Assembly: GCA_963677785.2 (NCBI GenBank)
Contig: CAXXDH010000003.1
Coordinates: forward strand, 620,001 to 684,000
From: G963665495 sp963677785
Lineage (GTDB): Bacteria; Desulfobacterota; Desulfovibrionia; Desulfovibrionales; Desulfovibrionaceae
DNA length: 64,000 nt
Direction of reading: 5' to 3'
The position numbers and the translations under genes were made by a program. The notes beneath the pieces were generated by a model that saw only the letters and a list, made by a program, of their open reading frames with translations, ran no database searches and had not been told where the DNA came from. Shown in pieces: positions 1-9,242 of this stretch. Position 1 is the first letter of the stretch; each line of letters starts with the position of its first letter.

Positions 1-10
1 AGACGGACGC

Positions 11-688
11 TTGAGCAGGGGCCGGCAAACGCGCCAACGGCTGATCAATGCCGCATTGCGCTTGTTTGCCGAAAAAGGCTATGCGAGCGTGGGCATACGC
101 GAGGTCGCCGCGGGAGCGGAAACAAACATCGCCTCCATCTCATTTCATTTCGCCAACAAAGAAGGCCTGTACAAAGCCGTGATTGAGCATGTGGCCGAGG
201 AACTGGCCCGGATGCACCATACGGCCATTGACGCCGCCAGGCGGGAGGCGGTCGGGACGGACACTTGCAACAAAACGCTGCTTGTCCGGATCATCGAGAA
301 CATGATCGCGACCTCCCTGACCTCCAAGCGGTCGCAATGGATGAGTCTGCTGCTGCAGCGTGAATTCATCGACCCGACCGAATATTTCACCACCATCTAC
401 GACACGGCCTTGCAACCGACGCTGGCGCTTTTCATGGAATTGCTCCACGACAGGGGTGGCTGCGGGATCGACAACGGCATTGACAACGGGGATACGAGCC
501 ATGCGCAGCCTCTGCGCAACAAGGCCTTGTCCTTTATCCTGTTCATTATCAGCAGCGCCTACATGCGCAACAAGAATACCTTTCTGCATTTCATCGGTAA
601 ACCCGACTACGACCCCGCGGACATCCGGGAAGTCGCGCGCGTTGTAGCCGATTTTGTCGCCAACGGTCTGTTTTCATCCACCAAATGA
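11..688 (+). CDS. TetR/AcrR-family transcriptional regulator (5' end may lie outside the window)
   Basis: A 225-residue repressor-like protein. Residues 8-55 form the TetR N-terminal helix-turn-helix (ALRLFAEKGY, then IREVAAGA and FHFANKEGLY), and the rest is an all-helical ligand-binding and dimerisation domain resembling the CecR/DUF1956 type. The only start visible is TTG at 11. The frame is open to the window edge, so an upstream start cannot be excluded. It ends 9 bp before an MFS transporter on the same strand. By the usual logic of such pairs it probably controls that transporter in response to a small hydrophobic compound; the ligand is unknown. Confidence 0.9.
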   Translation: MSRGRQTRQRLINAALRLFAEKGYASVGIREVAAGAETNIASISFHFANKEGLYKAVIEHVAEELARMHHTAIDAARREAVGTDTCNKTLLVRIIENMIATSLTSKRSQWMSLLLQREFIDPTEYFTTIYDTALQPTLALFMELLHDRGGCGIDNGIDNGDTSHAQPLRNKALSFILFIISSAYMRNKNTFLHFIGKPDYDPADIREVARVVADFVANGLFSSTK

Positions 689-697
689 GATCCCCCC

Positions 698-1897
698 ATG
701 AGCCAGGAAAAAAAACTCATCACCATCGACTTCGTGTTCATTTGTGCAGTTATCTTTATAACTTACTGCAACATCACTGTCTTTTACAGCCTGTACATCT
801 ATCTGAACGAACTGCAAATCGCCAAATCCTGGCGCGGTTTCATCATTGGGTGTTCGGCTCTTTCCACCATTGCGCTGTTTTTGTTCGCCAGCCATCATCT
901 GACGGCCAAAACCGCTGTCAAAAGCGCGCTTGTCGGCGCCTGCATCATGATTTTCTGCGGCACAGGGTACGTGGTTTCCAGCAGCATGGCCGGCCTGATC
1001 GCCCTGCGCTTGCTCAACGGCGTGGCCGTGTACCTGCTCTCGGCGTCCTGCATGACCCTGATGGTCTCCAGCATCCCCACTGAAAAGAACGCCCAGGCCT
1101 TTAGCCTGTACTCCGTGGCCCTGCTCCTGCCCTACTCCACAGTGCCCGCCGGCTGCGATTTTCTGAACCCGCATCTCCCTTCCGTGGCTTACAGTTATTT
1201 CGGCATGGCCCTGCTGCTGGTTCCGGGCATGGTCATGATTTTCGTCATCGGCAGACGCCGGCGCTCCCGGCTGGGCGGCTCGGACGATAGCAAGCCGGTA
1301 TCTTTGAAGGATATGTACAAGAACGCGCTGACGCCCAAAATCGGCCTGGTGCTGCTGCTCAACGCCCTCTACATCGTCACCTTCTCTTCCCTGTTTTTCA
1401 TGGCCGAAGGCTTGTTTCTGTCGCGGGGCTACGACCATGTGGGCTCGTACTTCACCATTCAGATGTTCTGCATGATCCTGGTCCGGGTGTTCGGGAACCG
1501 GCTTTTCGACAAGATGAAAAAAATCCGGCTGATCGCCCTGAGCTTTCTGCTGTCCGCCCTGAGTTTCGTCCTGGCCGCCAATTCCTTCAGCCTGGCCGGA
1601 CTCTACGCCTCCTCCTTTGTGATGGGCATCGCCATGGGCCTGAGCTCGCCCGCCCTGTACAGCCTGATGTTCACCCTGTCTTCGGAGCGCTTCCGGGTGG
1701 TCAATTCCAACCTGATGATCCTCTCTTTGCAGATCGGCAACTTTCTGGGCCCGGTTTACGGCGCGGCCGTGATGCACCAGATCGGCTATACGGGATTCCT
1801 GTACGCCACAGCGGGCTGCTGCCTGTTAGGCGAGGTGCTCTGCCTGCTGCTCACCAGCCGCCGTGTGGACGCTACCGGACTTGCGGCCAGGTGCTGA
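698..1897 (+). CDS. MFS-family transporter, probably drug/solute exporter
   Basis: A 399-residue inner-membrane protein with about 12 hydrophobic helices in two halves and a basic loop between them near residues 187-200 (GRRRRSRLG), as in the major facilitator superfamily. The gene starts 9 bp after the TetR gene, so the two are likely co-transcribed and the regulator probably controls the pump. A motif-A-like element is poorly preserved and the substrate cannot be named. Downstream, a short GCGGG/CCCGC hairpin (1943-1957) separates it from the convergent diguanylate cyclase gene. Confidence 0.88.
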   Translation: MSQEKKLITIDFVFICAVIFITYCNITVFYSLYIYLNELQIAKSWRGFIIGCSALSTIALFLFASHHLTAKTAVKSALVGACIMIFCGTGYVVSSSMAGLIALRLLNGVAVYLLSASCMTLMVSSIPTEKNAQAFSLYSVALLLPYSTVPAGCDFLNPHLPSVAYSYFGMALLLVPGMVMIFVIGRRRRSRLGGSDDSKPVSLKDMYKNALTPKIGLVLLLNALYIVTFSSLFFMAEGLFLSRGYDHVGSYFTIQMFCMILVRVFGNRLFDKMKKIRLIALSFLLSALSFVLAANSFSLAGLYASSFVMGIAMGLSSPALYSLMFTLSSERFRVVNSNLMILSLQIGNFLGPVYGAAVMHQIGYTGFLYATAGCCLLGEVLCLLLTSRRVDATGLAARC

Positions 1898-1942
1898 GTA
1901 CAAAAGGAAAACGTTTTACAGGACGTACAGATAAGAAGCCTT

Positions 1943-1957
1943 GCGGGAAAAGCCCGC
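1943..1957. terminator. Short GC hairpin between convergent genes
   Basis: GCGGG, a 5-nt loop AAAAG and CCCGC lie between the MFS gene and the convergent diguanylate cyclase gene. No clear T-run follows on either strand, so any termination function is a weak inference. Confidence 0.35.
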
Positions 1958-1967
1958 TCTGATGGTA

Positions 1968-3992
1968 TCAGTCATCCGCAAAGTGACCGACCAGGGGGAT
2001 GCAAAACTCGCTGGCGTATCGAAATGCATTGCGCCCGGCATTCTTGGCCGCGTACAGGGCTTTGTCCGCCATTTTGAGCAATTCGTCAGAGGTGTCGCCG
2101 TCGCAGGGAAACATGCTGATGCCGATGCTCACGCCTATGACGCATTCCTTTTTTTTGATGTAATAGGGCGCACTCAACGTATCGATGATTTGCTGGAGAA
2201 CCTTTTCCAGATCGGTGCTCTTTTTCATATTATAGAGCAAAATAGTGAATTCGTCGCCGCCCAGGCGCGCTACGGTGTCTGACTTGCGGATACGGCCCCG
2301 TAAGCGCGAGGCCACCTCCTGCAGCAGGAGATCGCCTATATGGTGCCCATACACGTCGTTGACCTTTTTGAAAAAATCAAGATCCATATAGAGCAGAACA
2401 AAGGCGTGGTTCAAGCGTTTGGCCTGGGCAAGCATCTGCTGCAGACGGTCCATGAACAGATAGCGGTTGGGAATGCCGGTCAGATCGTCCATGGTGGCCA
2501 AGCGCTGCAAATGGCGCTGGTTGCGCATCTGTTCGGTTATATCGTTGATGATGCCTTCAAAACGGACAACGGAGCCGTCCTTGCCGAAGACGGTCTGCGC
2601 ATTCATGACCACCCAGATTTTTCTGCCGTCTTTATGCCGTACGCGGAATGCAAAACCGGATAGTTTCTTGTGGCGTATCAGCAGCTGCATAATCCGTTTT
2701 TTGACAAGCGGATGCGTATAAACACCAAAATCATTCCACATGACCTCTTTCAGCTCCTCGGGGTCTTCATACCCGAGCATATGCGCCAGAGCGGGATTGG
2801 CCTTGATGAGCCGGCCGTCTGGTGAAGCCAGGAAAATGCCTTCCACCGCCTGCTCGAAAATATTGCGGTACATGGCTTCGGCATCGCGCAGAGCCTCTTC
2901 CGTACGCTTTTTTTCCGTTATGTTGATGCCTGTGGCGATGATGAATTCCAGCTCGCCCTTTTTACCCAGAATGGCCGTGGTGGTCCAGGACACGCACTGC
3001 CGGACGCCCTGCTCCGTCTGCATATAGCTTTCGAAAGCAGCTCCTTTGCGTGAAACGGACTTTTCGAAAAAATCCTGTTTCGCACTTTCCCAATGCTCGG
3101 GCAGGGAGCTGACTTTCCAAAACGGCTTACCGAGAATCTCCCTGGCCGGACATCCTACGACCGCCTCACAGGCCTTGTTGCAGCGTTCCACTAGTCCTTT
3201 GGGGTTCAATACCAGCACCAGCGCAGCCGTGGTTTCCAGAACCGCTGAAATGAAATCCCGCTCCTTGACAAGATATTTCTCGATACGCAAGCGTTTGCGG
3301 ATCTCGCCCTTGAGCTGCTCGTTGGCCGCCACCAGATCTTTTGTCTGGCTGGCCACCTCCAGTTCGAGCCTGTTGCGGTGCTGCATGATTTCAAACCTGG
3401 ATTCACGCAGCCGTTCCACATTGCTTTCCAGTTCTTTGTTGATGCTGCGTATGTAGTAGTAGAGTTCGTAGCTTTCCAGAAGATTGGCCGCGGCATTGCA
3501 TAAAATGGTGACCAGGGAAAAGGTGACGTCCAGAATTTCCTGCGCCGTTTGTTTGAGCTTTCCCAGGACCAGTCCGCGCGTACGGGATGCGGTATTCAGG
3601 CTGTGGACCAAGAGAAAGGCATCTCTATCGGTACTCAGCAGCGTAAGCGGCTTGCGCCGTCCCAAAGCCCAGGCCAGGGTGTTGTTGTGGATCAGCGTAT
3701 CAAGCTCTGTTTCGAAATAATTATGATAATCGTGCGGAAAACAATAGGATTGATGCAGGTCGGAATCTTCCTCGCTCACCAGGAAAATGGAAAAAGCCTC
3801 CATTTTGACCAGGCTGGTAAGCTTGGTTGCGAATTCTTCCAATATGGGAGCCGGCGACTCCAGTTTGTTCAGGCTGGTCGAAAAATTTCCGAGGCTGGCG
3901 GCCAGTTCCATGGAAACCGCCGCCGTATTTTTTTCAGCAGCCAGGTAGGCGATACGCTCTTCGAGCCGCTTGATGCGCTGCTCGGCATCCAT
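1968..3992 (-). CDS. GAF-PAS-PAS-GGDEF diguanylate cyclase
   Basis: A 674-residue soluble signalling protein that should make cyclic di-GMP from two GTP. Order: a short N-terminal coiled segment, a GAF-like domain (about 45-190), a coiled linker, two PAS domains (about 255-370 and 385-500, the second followed by a PAC segment), then a GGDEF domain (about 505-670). The active-site motif GGDEF is intact, and an inhibitory RxxD site (RKSD) sits five residues before it, so product inhibition is expected. ATG 3992 is chosen because GGAGAG lies just upstream; a longer frame to 4034 would overlap the previous gene more deeply. The stop of the HDOD gene is 2 nt from this start, so the pair is translationally coupled. 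No membrane segment is visible. Confidence 0.93.
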   Translation of the reverse strand: MDAEQRIKRLEERIAYLAAEKNTAAVSMELAASLGNFSTSLNKLESPAPILEEFATKLTSLVKMEAFSIFLVSEEDSDLHQSYCFPHDYHNYFETELDTLIHNNTLAWALGRRKPLTLLSTDRDAFLLVHSLNTASRTRGLVLGKLKQTAQEILDVTFSLVTILCNAAANLLESYELYYYIRSINKELESNVERLRESRFEIMQHRNRLELEVASQTKDLVAANEQLKGEIRKRLRIEKYLVKERDFISAVLETTAALVLVLNPKGLVERCNKACEAVVGCPAREILGKPFWKVSSLPEHWESAKQDFFEKSVSRKGAAFESYMQTEQGVRQCVSWTTTAILGKKGELEFIIATGINITEKKRTEEALRDAEAMYRNIFEQAVEGIFLASPDGRLIKANPALAHMLGYEDPEELKEVMWNDFGVYTHPLVKKRIMQLLIRHKKLSGFAFRVRHKDGRKIWVVMNAQTVFGKDGSVVRFEGIINDITEQMRNQRHLQRLATMDDLTGIPNRYLFMDRLQQMLAQAKRLNHAFVLLYMDLDFFKKVNDVYGHHIGDLLLQEVASRLRGRIRKSDTVARLGGDEFTILLYNMKKSTDLEKVLQQIIDTLSAPYYIKKKECVIGVSIGISMFPCDGDTSDELLKMADKALYAAKNAGRNAFRYASEFCIPLVGHFADD

Positions 3993-3993
3993 C

Positions 3994-5241
3994 TCAGCTC
4001 TCCGGTCCCAGAAATGAATGATAAATATCCCCAAGCAGCTGGCCTGCCTGGTTCATGGCCGGTCCGATCATGCTCGGCCCGAGATCCAGCAGAATCCAAG
4101 CGTCTGTATCCAGCGGCGGAAGGTAAAAGGACTCCTTGTCCTGCGGCTCGAACGCCTTGGCCAGAACATCGGCAATGTGGATGATGGAGGCTTCCAGCGT
4201 ATTGTCCGCTTCCATGGGCGTGTGGTGGTTGCCGATCATCTGCGCGAGCGAATCGGGAAACTTCCAGTGGTTCAGAAGAAGCTGGGCCAGATACGCATGG
4301 TCATAGCCCAAAAGCTGCTTCTCCACCCGCTGGGTAACCAGATCCTCCCGACGGGCTGTAAAAAAAATACGCAGGGCCGTACCAGGACTGTTCTTGATCA
4401 ATACCAGCCTGCCGAGGTCATGAATCAGGCCGCCGATAAAAAATCGCTCTTCGGAAAGTCCGAACGTTTGCCCTGCGATGATTTTTGCAAAAATGCCGCA
4501 GGCAATGGAATGTTTCCAGAAAGATTCCATATCAATGAAATCCTCAGGCATATCGCTAAAATACTGTACGACGGATACGCCCAGGGCCAGCATGGAAAGC
4601 TCGTTGGACCCCACCAGGGTGACGGCTCGCTGAATGGTGTCGATTTTGGAAGGAAAACCGTATAGCGGGCTGTTGACCAGCTTGAGGAGTTTGGCCGAAA
4701 GTCCGACATCCTTGCTCACCACCTCGGCCGCATGCGACGCAGAGCTGCGCGGATTGTTCAGCACCTCCATGATGTGAAAATAAATGTCCGGAAAAGAAGC
4801 CAGCTGCACTTCCTGGGAAATAATAGCTGCGGCGGTGGGGAGTTCCTGGTCTTCCGGTTCGTCCGCTTCCTGGACACTTTTTTCTTTTTGCCGGGAAAAG
4901 CGACTAACCGCAGCTTTGTCTTGGGCAAAGCGCTTGATACAGATCCGCCTGAGTTCGTTCAGGAAAGGATTTTCCGGATCCGCAAAACGAAACAAAGCGG
5001 CAACAAACTCCCTGCTTCGCTCCAGGTCCAGCGCGTTGAATTCCGCTGCCATCTCGGCATCGGCCTTGTCCCGGTCCATGCCCCTGATATCGGCCTGGGT
5101 CACACCCCAAATCTTGAATACGCGCAGGTGCTTATCCTCCAGAATAGTCCCTTTGGGCAAGAGAAAACGGCCGTTGGCGCCGATCAGATCACTGGCCAGC
5201 ACCATGCCGGACTTTATTTCATCCAGACTGATAATCCCCAT
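3994..5241 (-). CDS. HDOD-domain signalling protein
   Basis: A 415-residue protein. The N-terminus (about 1-55, with SGMVLASDL and LPKGTIL) is the small beta domain often found before HD/HDOD modules. A charged linker follows, then an HDOD domain from about residue 145 (NNPRSSASHAAEVVSKD, LLKLVNSPLYG), and GGLIHDLGRLVL near the centre. HDOD domains are catalytically silent relatives of HD-GYP used as signalling scaffolds. Here one HD pair (HDLG) is retained but the downstream metal ligands of an HD-GYP enzyme are not recognisable. It lies immediately upstream of the diguanylate cyclase in a two-gene operon and diverges from an HD-GYP gene, suggesting a shared cyclic-di-GMP circuit. Confidence 0.9.
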   Translation of the reverse strand: MGIISLDEIKSGMVLASDLIGANGRFLLPKGTILEDKHLRVFKIWGVTQADIRGMDRDKADAEMAAEFNALDLERSREFVAALFRFADPENPFLNELRRICIKRFAQDKAAVSRFSRQKEKSVQEADEPEDQELPTAAAIISQEVQLASFPDIYFHIMEVLNNPRSSASHAAEVVSKDVGLSAKLLKLVNSPLYGFPSKIDTIQRAVTLVGSNELSMLALGVSVVQYFSDMPEDFIDMESFWKHSIACGIFAKIIAGQTFGLSEERFFIGGLIHDLGRLVLIKNSPGTALRIFFTARREDLVTQRVEKQLLGYDHAYLAQLLLNHWKFPDSLAQMIGNHHTPMEADNTLEASIIHIADVLAKAFEPQDKESFYLPPLDTDAWILLDLGPSMIGPAMNQAGQLLGDIYHSFLGPES

Positions 5242-5586
5242 TGCTGACGTCCACCGACTTTATCCGCCCGGAGGCGAAATCACATAACGTTAATCAAATC
5301 AACTTAACGAACCGACCCTTTTCCGCCCAGAGTCCGGACAGCCATTGCAGAGCAGTCAAAACAGGGCACTCGTTGTCCTTGTTGTCACCCAAACGAAAAG
5401 CTTCCATTAAGAATCTATTATATATACAATTGAGCCGCAAAAGAAAAGCCTTTACCCCTCGGGATATGTTGCAGCTTTCAGAATTCTGCTTTTGGCGTAC
5501 GAATACTTTGTTGCCGCACTTATTCTGCTTGATTCATTGTGACGATTGCCATAAAGAGCCTGGATATATCCTTCGGAGGGCGTATT
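5242..5586. other. Divergent intergenic region (HDOD / HD-GYP)
   Basis: About 345 bp between two divergent signalling genes, distinctly more AT-rich in its right half. It must hold promoters for both, but no convincing -35/-10 pair or RNA gene was found. A strong ribosome-binding site (GGAGGG) lies just before the HD-GYP start. Confidence 0.5.
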
Positions 5587-6567
5587 ATGTCTGATTTGGC
5601 TGAAAAAAAACACATAAAGGGCTTCTTTTCAGTCTCTCCCTTAATGATTTTTCCCAACAAACTTGGGAAATTTAAAGTATTCCTTAAGCAAGGAAATTCT
5701 TTTGTACTTTACTCAAGTGAAGACGAAAAATTCACTGAGCGGCATAAACAACAGTTATACGAAACAGGGATAGCTGAAGTATATATCCAGGCAACAGAAA
5801 AAAATATATATAAAAGATATGTCGAAGATAATCTCGGTGATTTTCTACAGGATGAACGGGTACCTGTTAATGAACGAGCCTCGGTGCTTTACAATACGTC
5901 CGTGGCGGTTCTGGAGAAAACCTATAACGAAAAACTTCCAGGATCCATTTCGTCAGAACACCTCGACCGCCTGAGCCAGCTGATTAGAAACAGCATCGAA
6001 TTCATGTGCCGCAAGGATTCGCTAAAAAGCATCGGCGAATTCATATCACATGATTATCACACCTATACGCACTGCGTGCACGTTTTCATGTACGGCGTGT
6101 CCCTGCTGAAATATCTCGGATTCAACAAGGAAGACCTGTTTGAAATCGGGCTCGGCGCCATGCTGCATGATATCGGCAAAACGCGTATTCCCAAAGATAT
6201 TCTCGCGAAACCCGGCAAACTTACCAGTACGGAACGCGTTACCATCAACCAGCACCCCGTGCAGGGCGTGGCCCTTTGTTCGCAGCTGACCCTGCGTCAC
6301 AGCGCGCTCAATTGTATTTTGTTCCATCACGAACGCATGGACGGCAAGGGTTACCCGTCCGGCATGCAGGGCGAAGAAATTCCCATACCCGTACGGGTCA
6401 TCACGCTCTGCGACGTCTATGACGCGCTCACCAGCAACAGGCCCTATGCCAAGGCCGTCAATCCGTACCAAGCCTTGCGCATCATGCGCGACGACATGGA
6501 GGGGGCCTTCGACATGGAACTTTTCAAAGGCTTCATTTCCATGCTGTCCGGGGCCAAGATTGTCTGA
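5587..6567 (+). CDS. HD-GYP domain cyclic-di-GMP phosphodiesterase
   Basis: A 326-residue protein. Residues 1-135 are an N-terminal domain of DUF3391-like character (SVSPLMIFPNKLG, then FVLYSSEDEKF). Residues 145-320 form an HD-GYP domain with HDIGK near residue 194, a second histidine pair in LFHHERMDG near 248, and GYP near 256. All signature residues are present, so hydrolysis of cyclic di-GMP is expected. The start at 5587 is preceded by GGAGGG at good spacing; a start 48 nt upstream lacks one. It overlaps the next gene by 8 nt. The 5' third is AT-rich compared with the rest. Confidence 0.93.
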   Translation: MSDLAEKKHIKGFFSVSPLMIFPNKLGKFKVFLKQGNSFVLYSSEDEKFTERHKQQLYETGIAEVYIQATEKNIYKRYVEDNLGDFLQDERVPVNERASVLYNTSVAVLEKTYNEKLPGSISSEHLDRLSQLIRNSIEFMCRKDSLKSIGEFISHDYHTYTHCVHVFMYGVSLLKYLGFNKEDLFEIGLGAMLHDIGKTRIPKDILAKPGKLTSTERVTINQHPVQGVALCSQLTLRHSALNCILFHHERMDGKGYPSGMQGEEIPIPVRVITLCDVYDALTSNRPYAKAVNPYQALRIMRDDMEGAFDMELFKGFISMLSGAKIV

Positions 6568-7333
6568 CAAAGTCAACCTGTCCGCCGGCCGGTCCGATCC
6601 GGCCGCCTATTTTCCCCGCGGCCTGTCCCAACCTGAAAATGGTTTCAAATTTTCCACGGATGCGTTATTGCTTGCTTGCTTCATTCCGGTGACGGCCAAG
6701 GCGACATTGCTGGATCTCGGCACCGGTTGCGGCGTTGTGGCGCTGGGAGCGTTGTTGCGTTCGAAAAAATTGCAGCGGGCCGTCGGCTGCGACAAGGATG
6801 CGGATATGGTTGACGCTGCAATGGAAAACGGTCGCCGCCTGGGACAAGACCAACGATTCGAACCGCTGCGCCTGGATGTCCGTAACATCCGCGAATCGGC
6901 GGCCATTGAGCCCGAGTCCTTCGACCTGGTGGCGCTCAACCCGCCCTACCGCATTCCCGGATGCGGCAGAGTTCCGGATAGCGAGCAGGTCCGCCAGGCC
7001 CGGTTTGAAACACAAGCGGACCTGGCTGCGTTTCTGGATGCAGCGGCCTATGCCGTACGCAACAAAGGAATAGTCTGCATGGTGCATCTTGCCGAACGCC
7101 TTTGCGATGTGCTCGGGGAACTGCGCCGACGAAAACTGGAGCCCAAACGCCTCCTGCCGGTACACGGCAAGGCAGGCGACACGGCCAAACTGCTGCTCGT
7201 GGAAGCCCGGAAAAACGGCAGGCAGGGCCTGGCCATGGAAGGCGGTTTAACACTGTACTCGGGGCAGGGCGCGGAATCCCGTCTGACTCGGCAGGCGCTG
7301 TCCTTTTGCCCCTTTTTAAAATGCAATGCCTGA
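6560..7333 (+). CDS. tRNA1(Val) (adenine37-N6)-methyltransferase TrmN6-like
   Basis: A 257-residue class I SAM-dependent methyltransferase. The N-terminal part (QPENGFKFSTDALLLA) matches the YfiC/TrmN6 pattern. Motif I is LLDLGTGCGVVAL, and NPPY (in VALNPPYRIPG) marks transfer to an exocyclic amino group of a base. E. coli TrmN6, which methylates A37 of valine tRNA, is about 245 residues. The proposed start is TTG 6560, which overlaps the HD-GYP stop by 8 nt; longer frames read only through HD-GYP sequence. The exact nucleic-acid target is inferred from family resemblance. Confidence 0.85.
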   Translation: MSDKVNLSAGRSDPAAYFPRGLSQPENGFKFSTDALLLACFIPVTAKATLLDLGTGCGVVALGALLRSKKLQRAVGCDKDADMVDAAMENGRRLGQDQRFEPLRLDVRNIRESAAIEPESFDLVALNPPYRIPGCGRVPDSEQVRQARFETQADLAAFLDAAAYAVRNKGIVCMVHLAERLCDVLGELRRRKLEPKRLLPVHGKAGDTAKLLLVEARKNGRQGLAMEGGLTLYSGQGAESRLTRQALSFCPFLKCNA

Positions 7334-8147
7334 ATTCTTCGTACACTATGCGACGCCTGAAAGCCTTCCGGAAGTGCAGGCACACGGAGTAATCCTGCTG
7401 TGCGACCCGCACATCGCTCTGGAACCGCCCTTTGAACGGGGACCCGGCTACAAGGAACAGTGTTTTGACAAGCTGCGGGCTTTTTTCGCCTTTGCCGCGG
7501 AACACAGACTGCTGCCCCTGCTTTTGGGAGACATGTTCCATTGGCCCGGAGAAGTTTCGGAAGCCTTTTACAATGAAGTCTGCGACCTGTTCGCCGCCTA
7601 CGACGGCCAGTTGCGGCCGCGCGCCCTGATCGGCAACCACGATATTTCCCGGGCGCAGGTCGAACTGCACCCCCCGATCGAGCGTATGGCCCGTGGCGGC
7701 CTGCTGGTACTGATGAATACCTCCGGACCGCAACTTCTCATACGCCATCCCCAGGGAGAGCTGCTGCTGGGCGCTTCCCCGAACCTGACCACGGTTCCGG
7801 ACGTTTTCGACAAACGGGGCGATGAGACAGTCCTGTGGTGCACTCACCACAATTTCCGGTTTCCGGGATTTCCCGAACGCCGGAGACCCCTGCGCGAGAT
7901 TCCGGGAGTGGACTGGGTGGTGAACGCGCATCTGCACAAACCGCAGCCCATGGTGGTGCAAGGCCGGACGCGCTGGCTCAACCCCGGTGGCATGATGCGG
8001 GTGAAGTGCAAACGATACAACGTCACGCGCAAACCGAAAGTGGTTTATTGGACGCCCGATTGCCAGCAAAGCGGCAACCTGCATATCTTTGAACTGCCGC
8101 ATCGCCCTTTCAGGGAGATCATGCCGGGGTGCGTTCCCACATCGTAA
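7326..8147 (+). CDS. Calcineurin-like metallophosphoesterase
   Basis: A 273-residue protein carrying the metallophosphoesterase metal ligands in order: CDPHI (D-x-H) near residue 27, LLGDMF near 68, GNHDI near 105, CTHHNF near 174 and NAHLHK near 204. It would be a two-metal phosphodiesterase or phosphatase in the cytoplasm; no signal peptide is seen. The substrate is unknown. It overlaps the methyltransferase by 8 nt, so HD-GYP, methyltransferase and this gene form one translationally coupled set. The family includes nucleotide and phosphodiester hydrolases, but sequence alone does not choose between them. Confidence 0.88.
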   Translation: MPEFFVHYATPESLPEVQAHGVILLCDPHIALEPPFERGPGYKEQCFDKLRAFFAFAAEHRLLPLLLGDMFHWPGEVSEAFYNEVCDLFAAYDGQLRPRALIGNHDISRAQVELHPPIERMARGGLLVLMNTSGPQLLIRHPQGELLLGASPNLTTVPDVFDKRGDETVLWCTHHNFRFPGFPERRRPLREIPGVDWVVNAHLHKPQPMVVQGRTRWLNPGGMMRVKCKRYNVTRKPKVVYWTPDCQQSGNLHIFELPHRPFREIMPGCVPTS

Positions 8148-8287
8148 AGCAAGGCAGAATGCATAACCTGTCCACACGCAATGAAATTTTACTTGCCTTC
8201 ATTCTTATACGAATGCTAAAGTCTTTTATGTTTACAGAGTTGTCCGCAACTTCTGTTGTCATTGCAGATAATTGGAGACAATAACCC

Positions 8288-9172
8288 ATGCCAGAGCGTG
8301 CGACGAGCAAACAAACGTCCGCCAGGACTGTTCCTGCAAGAACGTCTAAAAGCGGCCTTTCTTCCAAAGAGTTCAACCAGCTCAGCCAGTTTATCTACGA
8401 TACTGTGGGAATAAAACTTTCCCAGGCCAAAAAAACCATGGTGGAGGCCAGGCTGCAGAAACGACTGCGCATGCTCAAAATGGACACGCACAGGGATTAC
8501 TTCAACTATCTGTTCAGCAATGACGGCATGCAGACCGAGCTGATCAACCTTATTGACGTGGTAACCACCAACACCACCGACTTTTTTCGCGAACCCCAGC
8601 ATTTCGATTTTCTGGCCAACAATGTGCTGCCTGAATGGACCGCGCGCTCCGGCGCCAATCCCCTGCTGCGCATCTGGAGTGCCGGTTGTTCGCTTGGCAT
8701 GGAACCCTACACCCTGGCCATTGTGCTGAGCGAGTTCGAAGAAAAACAACCGTCTTTCAACTGGAAGATCCTGGCCACGGACATTTCCACCCAGGCGTTG
8801 CAAAAGGCGGTTAAGGCTGTTTACGAAGAAGAACGCGTCAGTTGCATTCCGTACAGCATGAAATCAAAATACTTGCTTCGCAGTAAAGACAAAAAAAAGA
8901 AACTGATCCGGATTGTGCCCGAACTGCGAAAACGCGTCGAGTTTCGCCGCCTGAACTTTATGGAACCGTTTTCCTTCAACCACCCCATGGATATTATTTT
9001 CTGCCGGAACGTGGTTATCTACTTTGACAAACAGACTCAGGAAACCCTTTTCAACAAATTTTGCCGGGTACTCAAACCCGGAGGCTATCTTTTTATCGGA
9101 CACTCGGAAAGTCTCGCAGGAATGACCCTTCCATTACGCCAAGTTATTCCTACCATATACGTACGCCAGTAA
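8288..9172 (+). CDS. cheR: Chemotaxis protein methyltransferase CheR
   Basis: A 294-residue glutamate methyltransferase that adds methyl groups from SAM to chemoreceptors. The N-terminal helical domain (IYDTVGIKLSQAKK) is followed by TTNTTDFFREPQHF, the SAM-binding segment RIWSAGCSLGMEPYTLA, DISTQAL and DIIFCRNVVIYFD, all in the CheR order. The first 25 residues are a Ser/Thr/basic extension. It is followed 70 bp later by cheD and then an HDOD gene on the same strand, with no cheA, cheW, cheB or receptor gene nearby, so it serves a system encoded elsewhere. Confidence 0.95.
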   Translation: MPERATSKQTSARTVPARTSKSGLSSKEFNQLSQFIYDTVGIKLSQAKKTMVEARLQKRLRMLKMDTHRDYFNYLFSNDGMQTELINLIDVVTTNTTDFFREPQHFDFLANNVLPEWTARSGANPLLRIWSAGCSLGMEPYTLAIVLSEFEEKQPSFNWKILATDISTQALQKAVKAVYEEERVSCIPYSMKSKYLLRSKDKKKKLIRIVPELRKRVEFRRLNFMEPFSFNHPMDIIFCRNVVIYFDKQTQETLFNKFCRVLKPGGYLFIGHSESLAGMTLPLRQVIPTIYVRQ

Positions 9173-9242
9173 TTCATTCGTTCGTTGCATACCTCTCCAG
9201 TCCTGTGCAATCGCGGACTGCCTGGAGCCTGCGGATCTACCT

